Origin: an uncultured Pseudokineococcus sp.
Lineage (GTDB): Bacteria; Actinomycetota; Actinomycetes; Actinomycetales; Quadrisphaeraceae
Length of the DNA stretch: 64,000 bases
Assembly (NCBI RefSeq): GCF_947499845.1
Contig: NZ_CANMPM010000002.1
Coordinates: 297,515-361,514 of the forward strand
Reading direction: 5' to 3'
Part shown: positions 45,219-54,400 of the stretch, piece after piece
Layout of the letters: the number at the start of each line of letters is the position of its first letter
Position numbering within the stretch: position 1 is the stretch's first letter
Translations under genes and position numbers: made by a program
Notes under the pieces: model-generated
The model's database searches: none
What the model was told of the DNA's origin: nothing
The model's input: the letters and a program-made list of their open reading frames with translations, nothing else

Positions 45219-46751
45219 TCAGAGCCACGCCATGGGGTCGGTGGGCGCGCCGTCCACGCGCACCTCGAAGTGCAGGTGGCAGCCCGTCGAGCCGCCCGTC
45301 GTGCCCTCGTAGCCGATGACCTGTCCGCGGGAGACCGACCCGGAGCGGACGGCGAAGCCCTGCAGGTGGGCGTAGGCCGTGGCCACCGAGCGCCCGTCCA
45401 CGAGCCCGTGGCTGATGACGACGATGTTGCCGTAGCTGCCGTTGTAGCCGGCCGACACGACGGTCCCGTCCTCGGCGGCCCGCACGGGCGTCCCGCAGCC
45501 GGCGGCGAAGTCCTGACCGTTGTGCATGCGCATGTAGCCGCGGATGGGGTGCATGCGCATGCCGAAGGGCGACGACAGGCGACCCTCGGGGCGCAGCAGC
45601 CGTCCGCCGCGGTCCGACGACGACCCGCGGCTCACCGCGCTGGGCGGGGCCGGGGCGGCCGCGGGCGGGGCCGCCGCGGCGCGGGGTGCGGACGAGGACC
45701 CGGACGACTGCTGCTGCGACGCCTGCTGGGCCGCCTGCTCCTGGGCCGCCCGCTCCTCGGCCTCGCGCGCGGCGCGCTCCTCCGCCTCGCGAGCCGCCTG
45801 ACGCTCCGCCTCGCGCGCGGCCTCCTGCTCGGCGGCGACGCGGCGCTCCTCCTCGGCGATGGCGCGCAGCTGCGCGCCCAGGGCGTCGGACTCCGCCTGG
45901 AGCGCGTCGAGGCGCTCCTCCTCCTCGGCCTGGCGCGCCTCGATGACGGCGACGGCCCGGTCCTGGCGCGCCACGAGGTCCTCGACCTCGCGCTGGCGCG
46001 CCTCGGCGGCCTGCTCGGCGGCCTGGGCGCGCACGAGCTGGCGCTCGGCCTCGGCCTCGAGGTCGGCGACCTGCTCGGTGACGGCCTCCAGCCGCGCGCG
46101 GGCGCTCGTGCGCACGGCCTGCTCCGAGGACAGGTCGGCGAGGACGGCGGACTGGGTGGTGCTCAACCCGGCGAGGGCCGCCGAGCGCGACGCGAGATCG
46201 TCGGTGCTGGCCGAGCCCATGGCGAGCGCGAGCATCTCGGGCATCCCGTTGCCGCGGTAGGACGACGCCGCGATCCGGCCGACCGAGGTCCGGTGCTCCG
46301 CCATCGCCTCCTCCGTGCCCGCCACGGCCTCGGCGGCCGCCTCCTGGGCGGCGGTCGAGGACGCGAGCCGCTGGGCGAGCTCGTCGGCCTCGGCCCGCGC
46401 CCGGCTGCGCTCGGAGCGGGCGGCGTCCGCGGCGGAGCGGGCGCCGGGCAGCTGCTGCTGCACCGCGGCGTACTCGGCGTAGGCGCCCTGCAGCTCCTCG
46501 GACGTGCCCACGAGGTCCTGCTGGAGCGTGGAGAGGGCCGAGTCGACCGCGGCCTTCCGCTCCTGGGGCTGGCTGGCTTCCGGCGCGGCGGCCGCCGGGA
46601 CGGCGAGCAGGCTCGTCGTCAGCGCCAGGGCCGACGCCGCGAGCACGGCCCGCGACGCCCGGCGCGGGGGTCGCGCACGGCGCACGGCGAGGGGCCGCGC
46701 GGGTCGGGTCGCTCGTGCGGCGGCGGGCAGAGGTCGGCCGGGGTGCTCCAC
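45219..46751 (-). CDS. secreted M23 peptidase with long coiled coil (EnvC/NlpD-like)
   Basis: An exported LytM-type endopeptidase or activator of about 510 residues from GTG 46751. A hydrophobic signal (VLAASALALTTSLLAVPAAAA) is followed by a coiled coil of about 280 residues rich in Ala/Glu/Arg/Gln, with heptad-like AREAEERAAREAEERAA near its end. A Ser/Pro-rich hinge then leads to the C-terminal M23 domain (about 130 residues) with RMHNGQDFAAGCGTPV (His and Asp ligands) and CHLHFEV (His-x-His), so it looks catalytically intact. It probably cuts peptidoglycan crosslinks during growth or division. Upstream in-frame codons to 46856 lie before the promoter -10 (46830-46825) and cannot be translated from it; GTG 46685 is another possible start. 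Confidence 0.87.
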   Translation of the reverse strand: MEHPGRPLPAAARATRPARPLAVRRARPPRRASRAVLAASALALTTSLLAVPAAAAPEASQPQERKAAVDSALSTLQQDLVGTSEELQGAYAEYAAVQQQLPGARSAADAARSERSRARAEADELAQRLASSTAAQEAAAEAVAGTEEAMAEHRTSVGRIAASSYRGNGMPEMLALAMGSASTDDLASRSAALAGLSTTQSAVLADLSSEQAVRTSARARLEAVTEQVADLEAEAERQLVRAQAAEQAAEARQREVEDLVARQDRAVAVIEARQAEEEERLDALQAESDALGAQLRAIAEEERRVAAEQEAAREAERQAAREAEERAAREAEERAAQEQAAQQASQQQSSGSSSAPRAAAAPPAAAPAPPSAVSRGSSSDRGGRLLRPEGRLSSPFGMRMHPIRGYMRMHNGQDFAAGCGTPVRAAEDGTVVSAGYNGSYGNIVVISHGLVDGRSVATAYAHLQGFAVRSGSVSRGQVIGYEGTTGGSTGCHLHFEVRVDGAPTDPMAWL

Positions 46752-46824
46752 AGCAGGCTGCGCCTTCGCGGTCGGGGGTGGAGGACAGCGCCGTCGGCAC
46801 CTGGGTGGCACCTCGTGCTGGCAC

Positions 46825-46853
46825 ACCGTAGCCAGCCATGAGCGTCCTGTGAA
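46825..46853 (-). promoter_or_regulatory. sigma70-like promoter of the M23 peptidase gene
   Basis: On the minus strand TTCACA (46853-46848) and TACGGT (46830-46825) are 17 bp apart, the best consensus-like promoter in the window. It places transcription start near 46818 and rules out the ATG at 46856. Confidence 0.65.
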
Positions 46854-46937
46854 CACCCTGCGACGCCCGATTCGCCCGGGCTTGGTGGTCTTCCGTCGAC
46901 CGAGCCGATGTGGACAGCTGTGATCGAGGAGCTGTTC

Positions 46938-46969
46938 GTCGGAGGTGACCGTGCCCGGTCACCTCCGAC
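46938..46969. other. 13-bp perfect-stem hairpin in a divergent region
   Basis: GTCGGAGGTGACC (46938-46950) and GGTCACCTCCGAC (46957-46969) flank loop GTGCCC. It is located between the divergent M23 and glycosyltransferase genes, where no transcript should end. It contains GGAGG-like sequence, so in RNA it could occlude translation signals; alternatively it is an operator. Confidence 0.7.
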
Positions 46970-47025
46970 GAAGAGGTCCGACGGACGCCGGGGAGGGGCG
47001 CCCCGCTGGTGGGAGGGTTCGGGAC

Positions 47026-48306
47026 GTGCCCTCGTCCGGAGACGACGTCGTCACCGCACGTCCGCGGCGGCTGCTGCTGCTCACGGCCGGCTCGCGCGGA
47101 GACCTCGAGCCCTTCGTCGCGCTGGCCCGCGAGGCCGCGCGCCGGGGCCACGAGGTCGTGCTCGGCGCCACGCGGAGCATGACGACGGGGACGGTCAGGG
47201 AGCCGGCGGCCGAGCCCTTCCGCGTCGTCGTCCTCGACGGCGACCTCGGGGGCCTCGTCGCCCGCCAGGGCGTCTCGCCCGCGGCGGCGCTGCGCGCGTG
47301 GCGGTCGACGGTGCACCCGGCCCTGCGGGCGCTGCTGGCCTCGGCGGTGGGCACGGCCCGCGACGTCCGGCCCGACGTCGTCGCCCACCCCAAGGTGCTC
47401 TCCGCGCCCCTCGCCGCGGCGGTGCTCGACGTCCCGCACGTCCTCGTCGAGACCGTGCCCGCGCTGACGCCCACCGGCGCGTTCCCGGCCGCGGGCGTCG
47501 CGGCGGGCGACCTGGGCCGGCGCCTCAACCGGCTCACCTACCGCGCCACCGCCGCCGCGGGGGCGGCCCTGGGTCCGGACCTGCGCCGGCTGCGGGTCGC
47601 GCACGGGCTGCCCGCGGGCGCCCTGGCTCCCCCGGCGGCCGTGCTGTGCCCGGTGAGCCCGGTCCTCGTGCCGCGGCCGGCCGACTGGCCGGGCACCGCC
47701 CACCTCACGGGGCCGTGGCACGACGACGACGTCGACGCCGTCGCGGACCCTCAGGTCGAGGCCTTCCTCACCGCCGCCCGGGCGGCCGGCGCCCCGGTGG
47801 TCGTGGCCGGCTTCGGGTCGATGGCCACGGGGCCCGCCGACGCCGAGGCCCGCAGCCGGGCGGTCGTCGCCGCGGCGCGCGCCCACGGCGCCCACCTCCT
47901 CGTCCTCACGGGCTGGGGCGGCCTGGACGCCCGCGCGGCGCGGGAGGCCGCCGGGACCTCCGGCGACGTGCTCGTCGCCTCGTCCGCACCCCACGCCGCG
48001 GTGCTGCCGCGCGCCGACGTCGTCGTCCACCACGGGGGCGCCGGCACCGTCCACGCCGTCGCTCGCGCCGGGGCCGTCTCCGTCGTCGTCCCCTTCGTCG
48101 CGGACCAGCCCTGGTGGGCGCGGCGCCTGCACCACCTCGACCTGGCCCCGGCGCCGCTGCCGGCGCGCAGGCTCACCGCCGACGGGCTCGCTCGACGCCT
48201 CGCCGCCGCCCCCGCGCACCGGCGGGCCGCGCGCGCGGCGGCCGGGGCGATGGCGGGTGAGCGGGGATCGGCCCGTGCCGTCGACCTTCTCGAGGGACTG
48301 ACCTGA
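47026..48306 (+). CDS. GT1 family (UGT/sterol-glucosyltransferase-like) glycosyltransferase
   Basis: A 426-residue GT-B fold enzyme from GTG 47026 (GGGAGG 8 nt upstream). The N-terminal LLLLTAGSRGDLEPFVALAREAARRGHEV matches the GSRGDVxP motif of sterol/rhamnolipid-type transferases. The C-terminal donor-binding signature is HHGGAGTVHAVARAGAVSVVVPFVADQPWWA. It transfers a nucleotide-activated sugar to a lipid or natural product; the acceptor is unknown. A longer reading from GTG 46945 would start inside the 46938-46969 hairpin and is disfavoured. It is followed by a small membrane protein gene. Confidence 0.87.
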   Translation: MPSSGDDVVTARPRRLLLLTAGSRGDLEPFVALAREAARRGHEVVLGATRSMTTGTVREPAAEPFRVVVLDGDLGGLVARQGVSPAAALRAWRSTVHPALRALLASAVGTARDVRPDVVAHPKVLSAPLAAAVLDVPHVLVETVPALTPTGAFPAAGVAAGDLGRRLNRLTYRATAAAGAALGPDLRRLRVAHGLPAGALAPPAAVLCPVSPVLVPRPADWPGTAHLTGPWHDDDVDAVADPQVEAFLTAARAAGAPVVVAGFGSMATGPADAEARSRAVVAAARAHGAHLLVLTGWGGLDARAAREAAGTSGDVLVASSAPHAAVLPRADVVVHHGGAGTVHAVARAGAVSVVVPFVADQPWWARRLHHLDLAPAPLPARRLTADGLARRLAAAPAHRRAARAAAGAMAGERGSARAVDLLEGLT

Positions 48307-48355
48307 CGGCGCACCGAGCGGCTGCTGCCCGCGGTGGCGCGCACGGTCCGTCCCG

Positions 48356-48370
48356 TACGGTCCCCTGGTG
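48356..48370 (+). promoter_or_regulatory. leaderless-type -10 element of the 71-residue membrane protein gene
   Basis: TACGGT (48356-48361) lies 6 nt before GTG 48368, a near-consensus actinobacterial -10. Confidence 0.55.
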
Positions 48371-48583
48371 AGCACGCCTCCCCGCCGCTCCCGGGGCGAG
48401 CGGTCGTCCTCGACCCCGCCGCGCCGCGGCAGCGCCGTCGAGGGTCTCGTCGCCGCGGTGGCCGTCGTGCTCCTCGTGCTCGTCCTGGGCCCGCTCCTGC
48501 CGGGCCCGAGCTACGTCGCCCCGGTGGTCGCGGCCGTGCTCGTCACCGCCGGCCTGCTGCTCGTCCGTCGCCGGCGCCGGTAG
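48368..48583 (+). CDS. small membrane protein, unknown function
   Basis: A 71-residue protein with a basic, Ser/Pro-rich first 22 residues, then two hydrophobic helices (AVEGLVAAVAVVLLVLVLGPLL and VAPVVAAVLVTAGLLLV) joined by PGPSY and closed by RRRRR. It is a typical two-span inner-membrane miniprotein. No function is recognised. The TACGGT/GTG arrangement supports independent expression. It is convergent with lsr2 across an 18-bp-arm inverted repeat. Confidence 0.65.
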   Translation: MSTPPRRSRGERSSSTPPRRGSAVEGLVAAVAVVLLVLVLGPLLPGPSYVAPVVAAVLVTAGLLLVRRRRR

Positions 48584-48624
48584 GTCGCGGCCCGCGCCGG
48601 CGGCGGCCCTCCGCCGTGACCGAC

Positions 48625-48678
48625 GACGTCGACCTCGCGGCCCCGCACGGCGTCCGTGGTGGCCGCGAGCTCGACGTC
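48625..48678. terminator. bidirectional inverted repeat between a small membrane protein gene and lsr2
   Basis: Arms 48625-48642 and 48661-48678 match at 17 of 18 positions around an 18-nt loop. The right arm ends 12 bp from the lsr2 stop, so it can terminate both convergent transcripts. Confidence 0.65.
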
Positions 48679-48689
48679 GGCGGGCGGGC

Positions 48690-49040
48690 TCAGTGCGCGG
48701 CGTCGTAGGCCTCGAGGACCTTGTTCGAGACGCGGCCGCGGTCGGAGACCTCGTGCCCGTTCTCGCGGGCCCAGGCGCGGACGGCGTCGAGGTCGGTGCG
48801 CTTGGGCCCCGAGCTCGCGCGGCCGCCGCTCGAGCGCGCGGGCGCCGCGCCGGCGGCCCCACGACCGGTGACCTTGCGGGCGTTGGCGATCCACTCGGCG
48901 AAGGACTCCTCGATGGAGGCCGCGTGCTCGTCGTTGAGGTCGATCTCGTAGCTCGTGCCCTGGAAGGAGAACGTCACCGTCTGGGTGGCGTCCCCGCCGT
49001 CGATGTCGTCGGTGAGGATGGTCTGGGTCTTCTGCGCCAT
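48690..49040 (-). CDS. lsr2: Lsr2 family nucleoid-associated protein
   Basis: A 116-residue H-NS-like silencer of actinobacteria. The N-terminal oligomerisation domain reads AQKTQTILTDDIDGGDATQTV then VTFSFQGTSYEIDLNDEHA. A linker rich in Arg/Ser/Gly (about 62-82) leads to the C-terminal DNA-binding domain VRAWARENGHEVSDRGRVSNKVLEAY, where RGR inserts into the minor groove of AT-rich DNA. ATG 49040 has CAGGAT 6 nt upstream and no Shine-Dalgarno; in-frame sequence upstream of it is not part of the protein. Lsr2 represses AT-rich, horizontally acquired genes. The window itself has almost no AT-rich DNA. Confidence 0.96.
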   Translation of the reverse strand: MAQKTQTILTDDIDGGDATQTVTFSFQGTSYEIDLNDEHAASIEESFAEWIANARKVTGRGAAGAAPARSSGGRASSGPKRTDLDAVRAWARENGHEVSDRGRVSNKVLEAYDAAH

Positions 49041-49052
49041 GGCCACATCCTG
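49038..49052 (-). promoter_or_regulatory. leaderless-type -10 element of lsr2
   Basis: On the minus strand CAGGAT (49052-49047) and spacer GTGGCC precede ATG 49040. Confidence 0.55.
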
Positions 49053-49109
49053 GCCGACGCCGCGCACCCGGGCGCACCGCGACGCAGCCGGGATGTCGGT
49101 CCCCGCCTC

Positions 49110-49126
49110 TACGGTCCGCCGGCATG
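49110..49126 (+). promoter_or_regulatory. leaderless-type -10 element of a 76-residue protein gene
   Basis: TACGGT (49110-49115) lies 8 nt before ATG 49124, back to back with the lsr2 start 58 bp away. Confidence 0.5.
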
Positions 49127-49354
49127 ACGAGCCCCGCCCCCGCTCCACCGCCGCACGAGCACCTCTTCCACCCCGGGGTCGCCGACGCCGGGAGGGCGGC
49201 GCGGCGGGCGGGGCGCCCCCACCTCGTGGGCTGCGCGGTCTGCGGCAGGTCGGTGCAGCTCGGGGTGCCGGACGAGGCGCCGCGGCGTCCGTGGCCCGGC
49301 CCGCCGACGACGGCCGACGCGGCGCTCGAGCCGGGCGACGTCCGCCGGGGGTGA
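49124..49354 (+). CDS. small CxxC protein, unknown function
   Basis: A 76-residue protein divergent from lsr2. It begins with Pro/His-rich sequence (PPPHEHLFHPGVADAG) and has one CAVCGRSVQLG motif (Cys37 and Cys40) that could bind metal together with nearby His residues. It has no signal or membrane segment. The Pro-rich C-terminal half is probably disordered. A TACGGT element 8 nt before ATG supports expression, but the family is not recognised. Confidence 0.55.
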   Translation: MTSPAPAPPPHEHLFHPGVADAGRAARRAGRPHLVGCAVCGRSVQLGVPDEAPRRPWPGPPTTADAALEPGDVRRG

Positions 49355-49452
49355 GGCCCCCGGCGGTCACGGGCGGCGGGCGCACCGGGACCCACAGGCG
49401 GCGCACAGCGGGGGCAGACGGTCCGGACACCGGCGGCTCCGACGCTCCCGGC

Positions 49453-50427
49453 ATGGACGAGACGAAGCCCACCGCCCCCACGGCCGACCGGCAGCCCACC
49501 GGTCGGCGGCTGCGCACCTTCCGCGGGCGCACCCTCCCCCGCCAGCACGAGGACGTCGACGACCAGGGCCTGGCCTTCGACGTGACGACGATGCTCGACC
49601 GGCGCCGCGTGCTCGGCCTGCTCGGGCTGGGAGCGGCGACCGCCGGCCTCGTCGCCTGCGGCGGCGACGGCACCGCGTCGACGTCGGCGGCCACGTCGTC
49701 GGACCTGACGGAGATCCCCGACGAGACCGCCGGGCCCTACCCCGGCGACGGGTCCAACGGCGCGAACGTCCTCACCGCCGCCGGTGTCGTCCGCTCCGAC
49801 ATCCGCTCGTCCTTCGGCACCTCGACCACGACCGCCGAGGGCGTCCCCATGACCCTGGTGCTCGACGTGGTGGACATGGCTGGCGGCGACGTCCCCTTCG
49901 AGGGCGCCGCCGTCTACGTCTGGCACTGCGACCGGGAGGGCCGGTACTCCCTGTACTCCTCCGGCGTGGAGGACGAGGACTACCTGCGCGGCGTCCAGGT
50001 CGTCGGCGCCGACGGCACCGTCACCTTCACGAGCGTCGTCCCGGCCTGCTACTCCGGGCGGTGGCCGCACGTCCACCTCGAGGTCTACCCCGACGTCGAC
50101 TCGATCACCGACGCCGCGAACGCCGTCGCCACCTCCCAGGTCGCCCTGCCGCAGGACGTCTGCGAAGCCGTCTACGCCACCGCCGGGTACGAGGCGTCCG
50201 TCACGAACCTGTCCCAGGTCAGCCTCGCCAGCGACACCGTCTTCGGCGACGACGCGGGCGCCACCCAGCTGGCCACCGTCACCGGCGACACCAGCAGCGG
50301 CTACCGCGTCTCGCTCACCGTCGGCGTGGACACGACGACGACGCCGACGAGCGGCGGAGCGTCGGGCCCGGGCGGCGGTCCCGGCGGCCCGGGAGGGGCG
50401 CCGCCCGCGCGGCCCGCGTCCGCGTGA
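49453..50427 (+). CDS. Tat-exported lipoprotein of the intradiol dioxygenase family
   Basis: A 324-residue protein. A twin-arginine signal sits late, at LDRRRVLGLLGLGAATAGLVACGG (Arg51-Arg52, lipobox Cys69), so the folded protein is exported and lipid-anchored. The mature domain matches secreted intradiol ring-cleavage dioxygenase-like proteins: ETAGPYPGDGSNG, AAVYVWHCDREGRYSLY, EDYLRGVQVVGADG, and ACYSGRWPHVHLEVY, which retains the Tyr and His-x-His iron ligands of protocatechuate 3,4-dioxygenase. A Gly/Pro-rich tail ends the chain. The physiological aromatic substrate is unknown. It has no catabolic neighbours. ATG 49453 is the first reasonable start. Confidence 0.85.
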   Translation: MDETKPTAPTADRQPTGRRLRTFRGRTLPRQHEDVDDQGLAFDVTTMLDRRRVLGLLGLGAATAGLVACGGDGTASTSAATSSDLTEIPDETAGPYPGDGSNGANVLTAAGVVRSDIRSSFGTSTTTAEGVPMTLVLDVVDMAGGDVPFEGAAVYVWHCDREGRYSLYSSGVEDEDYLRGVQVVGADGTVTFTSVVPACYSGRWPHVHLEVYPDVDSITDAANAVATSQVALPQDVCEAVYATAGYEASVTNLSQVSLASDTVFGDDAGATQLATVTGDTSSGYRVSLTVGVDTTTTPTSGGASGPGGGPGGPGGAPPARPASA

Positions 50428-50458
50428 GGCGCGCGCCGGCGTCGCCCGCGGGGGCGGG

Positions 50459-51466
50459 TCAGCTGAGGACGTCCTTGCGGCCGAAGGACCAGAAGGCGAG
50501 GCGGATCGCCACGACGGCCCACAGCAGCGCCCAGAGGCTGCCGGTGAGCATGTCGTCCCACGCGGGGTCGGGCTGGAAGAGGCCCACGTAGGCGTACTGG
50601 AAGTGCGTCGGCAGGGCCTCGCGCAGGTCGCCGAGGGCCTGGATCTGGTCGAGCACCGTCGAGACGACGACGAGCAGGACGGCGCTGCCGACCGCCGCGA
50701 GCGGGGCGTCGGAGCGCGTGCCGACGAGGAAGGCGAACCCGCCGAAGGCCGCCGTCGTGACGAGGACGTACCCCGTCGCGGCGGCCAGGCGCCACAGGCC
50801 GCCGGAGAGGTCGAACGCCTCGCCGCTGGGGCTGACGAGCGGCTCGGGCCCGTACGCCAGCGTCCCCACGAGGTAGGCGACAGCCATGAGCAGGGCCACC
50901 GCGAGCACCGAGGAGACGAGCGCGACGACGAGCTTGCTGCGCAGCAGCCGCCGCCGTGGCACGGGCGAGACGAGCAGGTAGCGCAGGCTCGACCAGCTGG
51001 CCTCGGAGGCCAGCGGGTCGCCGCACAGCAGCGAGACGACGAGGGGGACGAGGAAGCCCGTCGCCACGAACAGCGTGAAGAGCGCGAGGTTCGCCCCGCC
51101 CTCGGTGGCGAGCTCGACGAAGTCCGGGGCGCCGGAGGTGTCGCCGTCGCCGAGGGCGAAGGCGCCGACGAGCACGAGCGGCAGCACCGCGAGGAGCACG
51201 GCCGTGACGACGGTCCGGCGACGGCGCAGCTGGCGCGCGGCCTCGGCGCGCACGGTGAGGGTCCGGCGCGGCGCGTAGCCCGGGGCCGCGCCGTCGTCGC
51301 CCCGGCGGCGGCCGTGGCGCGCGACTGCGGCCTCGCCCTCCCGGGCGTCGTCCTGCGCGGCGGTGCGCTCGCCGGCCGGCTCCTCCGCGCGCAGGGCGCG
51401 GTCGAGCTCGTCGGTGCCCTGCCCTGCGTGCTGGGCGGACCCGTCCGAGGGGCTGTCGTCGCTCAC
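50459..51466 (-). CDS. ABC-2 type transporter permease, partner of the hydrolase-ATPase fusion
   Basis: A 335-residue membrane protein. About 75 hydrophilic, acidic N-terminal residues precede RAEAARQLRRRRTVVTAVLLAVLPLVLVGAF, the first span. About six spans follow, with the cytoplasmic loop CGDPLASEASWSSLRYLLVSPVPRRRLLRSK typical of ABC-2 permeases (NosY/YhcI-like). Its GTG 51466 overlaps the TGA of the fusion gene (GTGA), so it is made in step with that ATPase. A periplasm-facing loop near GPEPLVSPSGEAFDLSG could meet the hydrolase domain. The substrate is unknown. Confidence 0.9.
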   Translation of the reverse strand: MSDDSPSDGSAQHAGQGTDELDRALRAEEPAGERTAAQDDAREGEAAVARHGRRRGDDGAAPGYAPRRTLTVRAEAARQLRRRRTVVTAVLLAVLPLVLVGAFALGDGDTSGAPDFVELATEGGANLALFTLFVATGFLVPLVVSLLCGDPLASEASWSSLRYLLVSPVPRRRLLRSKLVVALVSSVLAVALLMAVAYLVGTLAYGPEPLVSPSGEAFDLSGGLWRLAAATGYVLVTTAAFGGFAFLVGTRSDAPLAAVGSAVLLVVVSTVLDQIQALGDLREALPTHFQYAYVGLFQPDPAWDDMLTGSLWALLWAVVAIRLAFWSFGRKDVLS

Positions 51467-54400
51467 GTGCCGGTCACCTCCAGGAAGACCTCCTCCAGCC
51501 GGCGCCGCGGCGCCACGCGGTGCACCGCCACGCCGGCGGTGACGAGCGCGCGGACGACGTCCTCGGGCTCGGCGCCCGTGACGGTGAGCTCGCCGTCGCC
51601 GGGGACGGGGCGGTCCTCGGCGTCGGCGTGCTCGGCCGCGGCGTCCACGCGGGCGCCCGGCAGGTCGGCGAGGGCCGCGCGGGCGCGCTCGACGTCGTCG
51701 ACGACGACGGCCGTGCCCCCGTGCCCGTCACCGGTGCCACCGCTCGTCAGCTCCTCGAGCGAGCCGCCGGCGACGACCTGGCCGCGCCGCATGATGACGG
51801 CGTGCGTGCAGGTCATCTCGACCTCCGCGAGCAGGTGGCTCGAGACGAGCACGGCCCGGCCCGAGGCGGCGTACCCGCGCAGCACGTCGCGCAGCGCGCG
51901 GATCTGCGGCGGGTCGAGGCCGTTGGTCGGCTCGTCGAGCACGAGGACGTCGGGCAGGCCGAGCATCGCCTGCGCGATGGCGATGCGGGCGCGCATGCCC
52001 TGGCTGTAGCCCCGGACGGGCCGGTGGACGGCGTCGCCGAGCGCAGCGATCTCGAGCACCTCGTCGATCCGCGCGTCCTCGAGCGGGCGGCCCGTGGCCT
52101 GCCAGGCGAGGCGGAGGTTGGCGATGCCGGTGGCGTGCGGCAGCAGGCCCGGGCCCTCGACGAAGGCGCCCACCTGGGAGAGCACGGCCGCGCCCGGCAC
52201 GACCTCGTGGCCCAGCACGAGCGTGCGGCCCTCGGTCGGGTGCACGAGCCCGAGGACCATGCGCAGCGTCGAGGTCTTGCCGGCGCCGTTGGGGCCGAGG
52301 AGGCCGACGACCTGCCCGCGCCCGACGGTGAAGCTCACGCCGTCGACGGCGCGCAGGCCGGAGGCGTAGACGAGCGCGAGCCCGTCGACGACCAGCGGCG
52401 GCGGCGGCCCGTCGCCCTCGAGCGAGGCGGCGCCGGCGAGGACGCCACCGCCCAGCGCGGGGACGGTGGCGGGCGCGGCGCGGCGGGCGTCGACGCGCCG
52501 GCTCACCGGGCCGAGCAGCGCTGCGAGGAGCAGCACGACGGCCAGGGCGACGACGAGGCCCCAGGGGACCTCGACGCCCCCGCCGTCGTCCGTGCTCGCC
52601 GCGACCGTGGCGACGTCGTCGCCCGGCGCCACGGGCACGCGCACCGCCGGCTCGGCGTCCTCGGACGCGAGCGCGACGCCGTAGACCCGGCCGTCCTGCG
52701 GCACCGCGTAGCCCTGGTCGGTGCTCGAGACGAGCAGCCGCATCGTGGAGCCGGCGGCGTAGCGCTGGAGCACGGCGGGCAGGGCGACGTCGACGCGCGT
52801 CGGCTCCCCGGGCACCAGGCCCGTGAGCCGCACCGGCGCGACGAGCTGGCGCGGCAGCACGGCCCGGCCGTCGGAGGGCACCTCGAGCAGGCCCGTGAAG
52901 AGGGTGGCGTCGCTCGCCGTCGAGGTGACGACGAGGCGGACGGTCGGCGCGCCAGCCACGAGGACGTCGTCCTCGAGCTCGGCGGAGTCGAAGGTCGCGC
53001 TCTGGCCGGGCAGGACGGCGAGCGCGGAGCCCAGGGCGGCGAGCCCCCCGCCGAGCGCGCCGGCCGCGGCGCCGGCGCCGGGGAGCGTCGTCAGCGCGGA
53101 CGGCGTGCCGCCCGCCGGCGAGAGCACCTGCTGGGGGTCGCCGACGAGCGGGACGGCGCGGACCTCGAGCGCGGGCGCGCCCCCGTCGGCCCCCTCGTCG
53201 GCCCCGTCGCCGCCGGAGATCGTGAGGCCCGGGTAGCCGGGGAGCTCGAGGACCTCGCGGTCGTCGTCCTCCTCGGCGAGGCCCGCCACCGGCGGGGCGC
53301 CGGGCTGCTGGGCCGCCGCACCGAGGGCGGCGCCCAGGTCGTCGTCCTCCACCACGTCGGCGCGGAAGGTGGCGGCGCCGTCGGCGGCGGGGTCGCCGGC
53401 GAGCACCTCGCGCAGGAAGGGCGCGAGCTCGTCCTCGGCGGACCCGAAGCCGCCACCGGCGCCGGCGCCGGCGTCGTGGCCGCCGGCGATCCAGCGCACC
53501 CGCACGTCGCTGCCGGCGGCGGCCAGCTGCCGGGCGTTCGCGTCGGCCTCGGTGAGCGGGAAGAGGCTGTCCTGCTGGCCCTGGACGAGGAGGACGGGCG
53601 CGTCGACGTCGTCGAGCACGCTCGCCGGGCTCGACGCGCGCAGCAGCGCGGCGAGGTCGTCCCCGACCTCGCCGGTGGCGATGGCGTCGAGGTAGCCGGC
53701 GCACAGGTCGGGCGCGAGGCTGCCGCACGCACCCGGCCCGGGGCCGCCACCGGCCGTCGCGGCGCCGCCGTCGCCCGCCCCCTGCGGGGTCCCGACCGGC
53801 AGGGCGCCGCGGCTGGCGGCGAGCTGGGTGGCCCAGGCGCGCTTGAGGACGCCGGGCTGGGTGCTCGTCACCGCCGCCGGCGTGCTCGCTCCCCCGTTCG
53901 CCGTCGTCGGGGCCGCCGTCGTCGAGGGCGCCAGGGAGCTCATGAGGTCGTGCCACGTGATGGCCGCGGCCGCGGCGTCGACGCGGTCGTCGGTGCCCGC
54001 CAGCAGCAGCGCGAGCGCCCCGCCGTAGGAGCCGCCGACGACGCCGACGCGCGGGTCGCCGGTCTCGTCGAGGAGGACGTCGCGCCGTTCCGCGAGGACG
54101 TCGACGAGCGCGCGGGCGTCGGCGACCTCGAAGTCGGGGGCGTCGAGGTGCACGAGGCCGCCCGAGTCGCCGAAGCCCCGGGCCGACCACGTGAGGACGA
54201 CGAAGCCCTCGGCGGCGAGCTCGCGCGCCTGCCCGTCGCGGTCGGCGCGGGTGCTGAGGAAGCCGTGGGCGAGGAGGACGGCGGGGCGCCGGTCGGTGCC
54301 GCCCGCCGTCCGGTACACGGCGGCGTCGAGGGCCACGGGCTCGTCCGGGGCGGAGGGCTCCGCGCCGACGGGGACGGAGAGCTGCTCGACCTCGACGTCG

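Noticed and set aside
46752..46856. An upstream ATG (46856) for the M23 peptidase gene
   Set aside because: It precedes the -10 of the TTCACA-17-TACGGT promoter and would put four Cys and many Arg before the signal sequence.
46945..47025. An upstream GTG (46945) for the glycosyltransferase gene
   Set aside because: It lies inside a perfect hairpin and lacks a ribosome-binding site; GTG 47026 has GGGAGG at good spacing.
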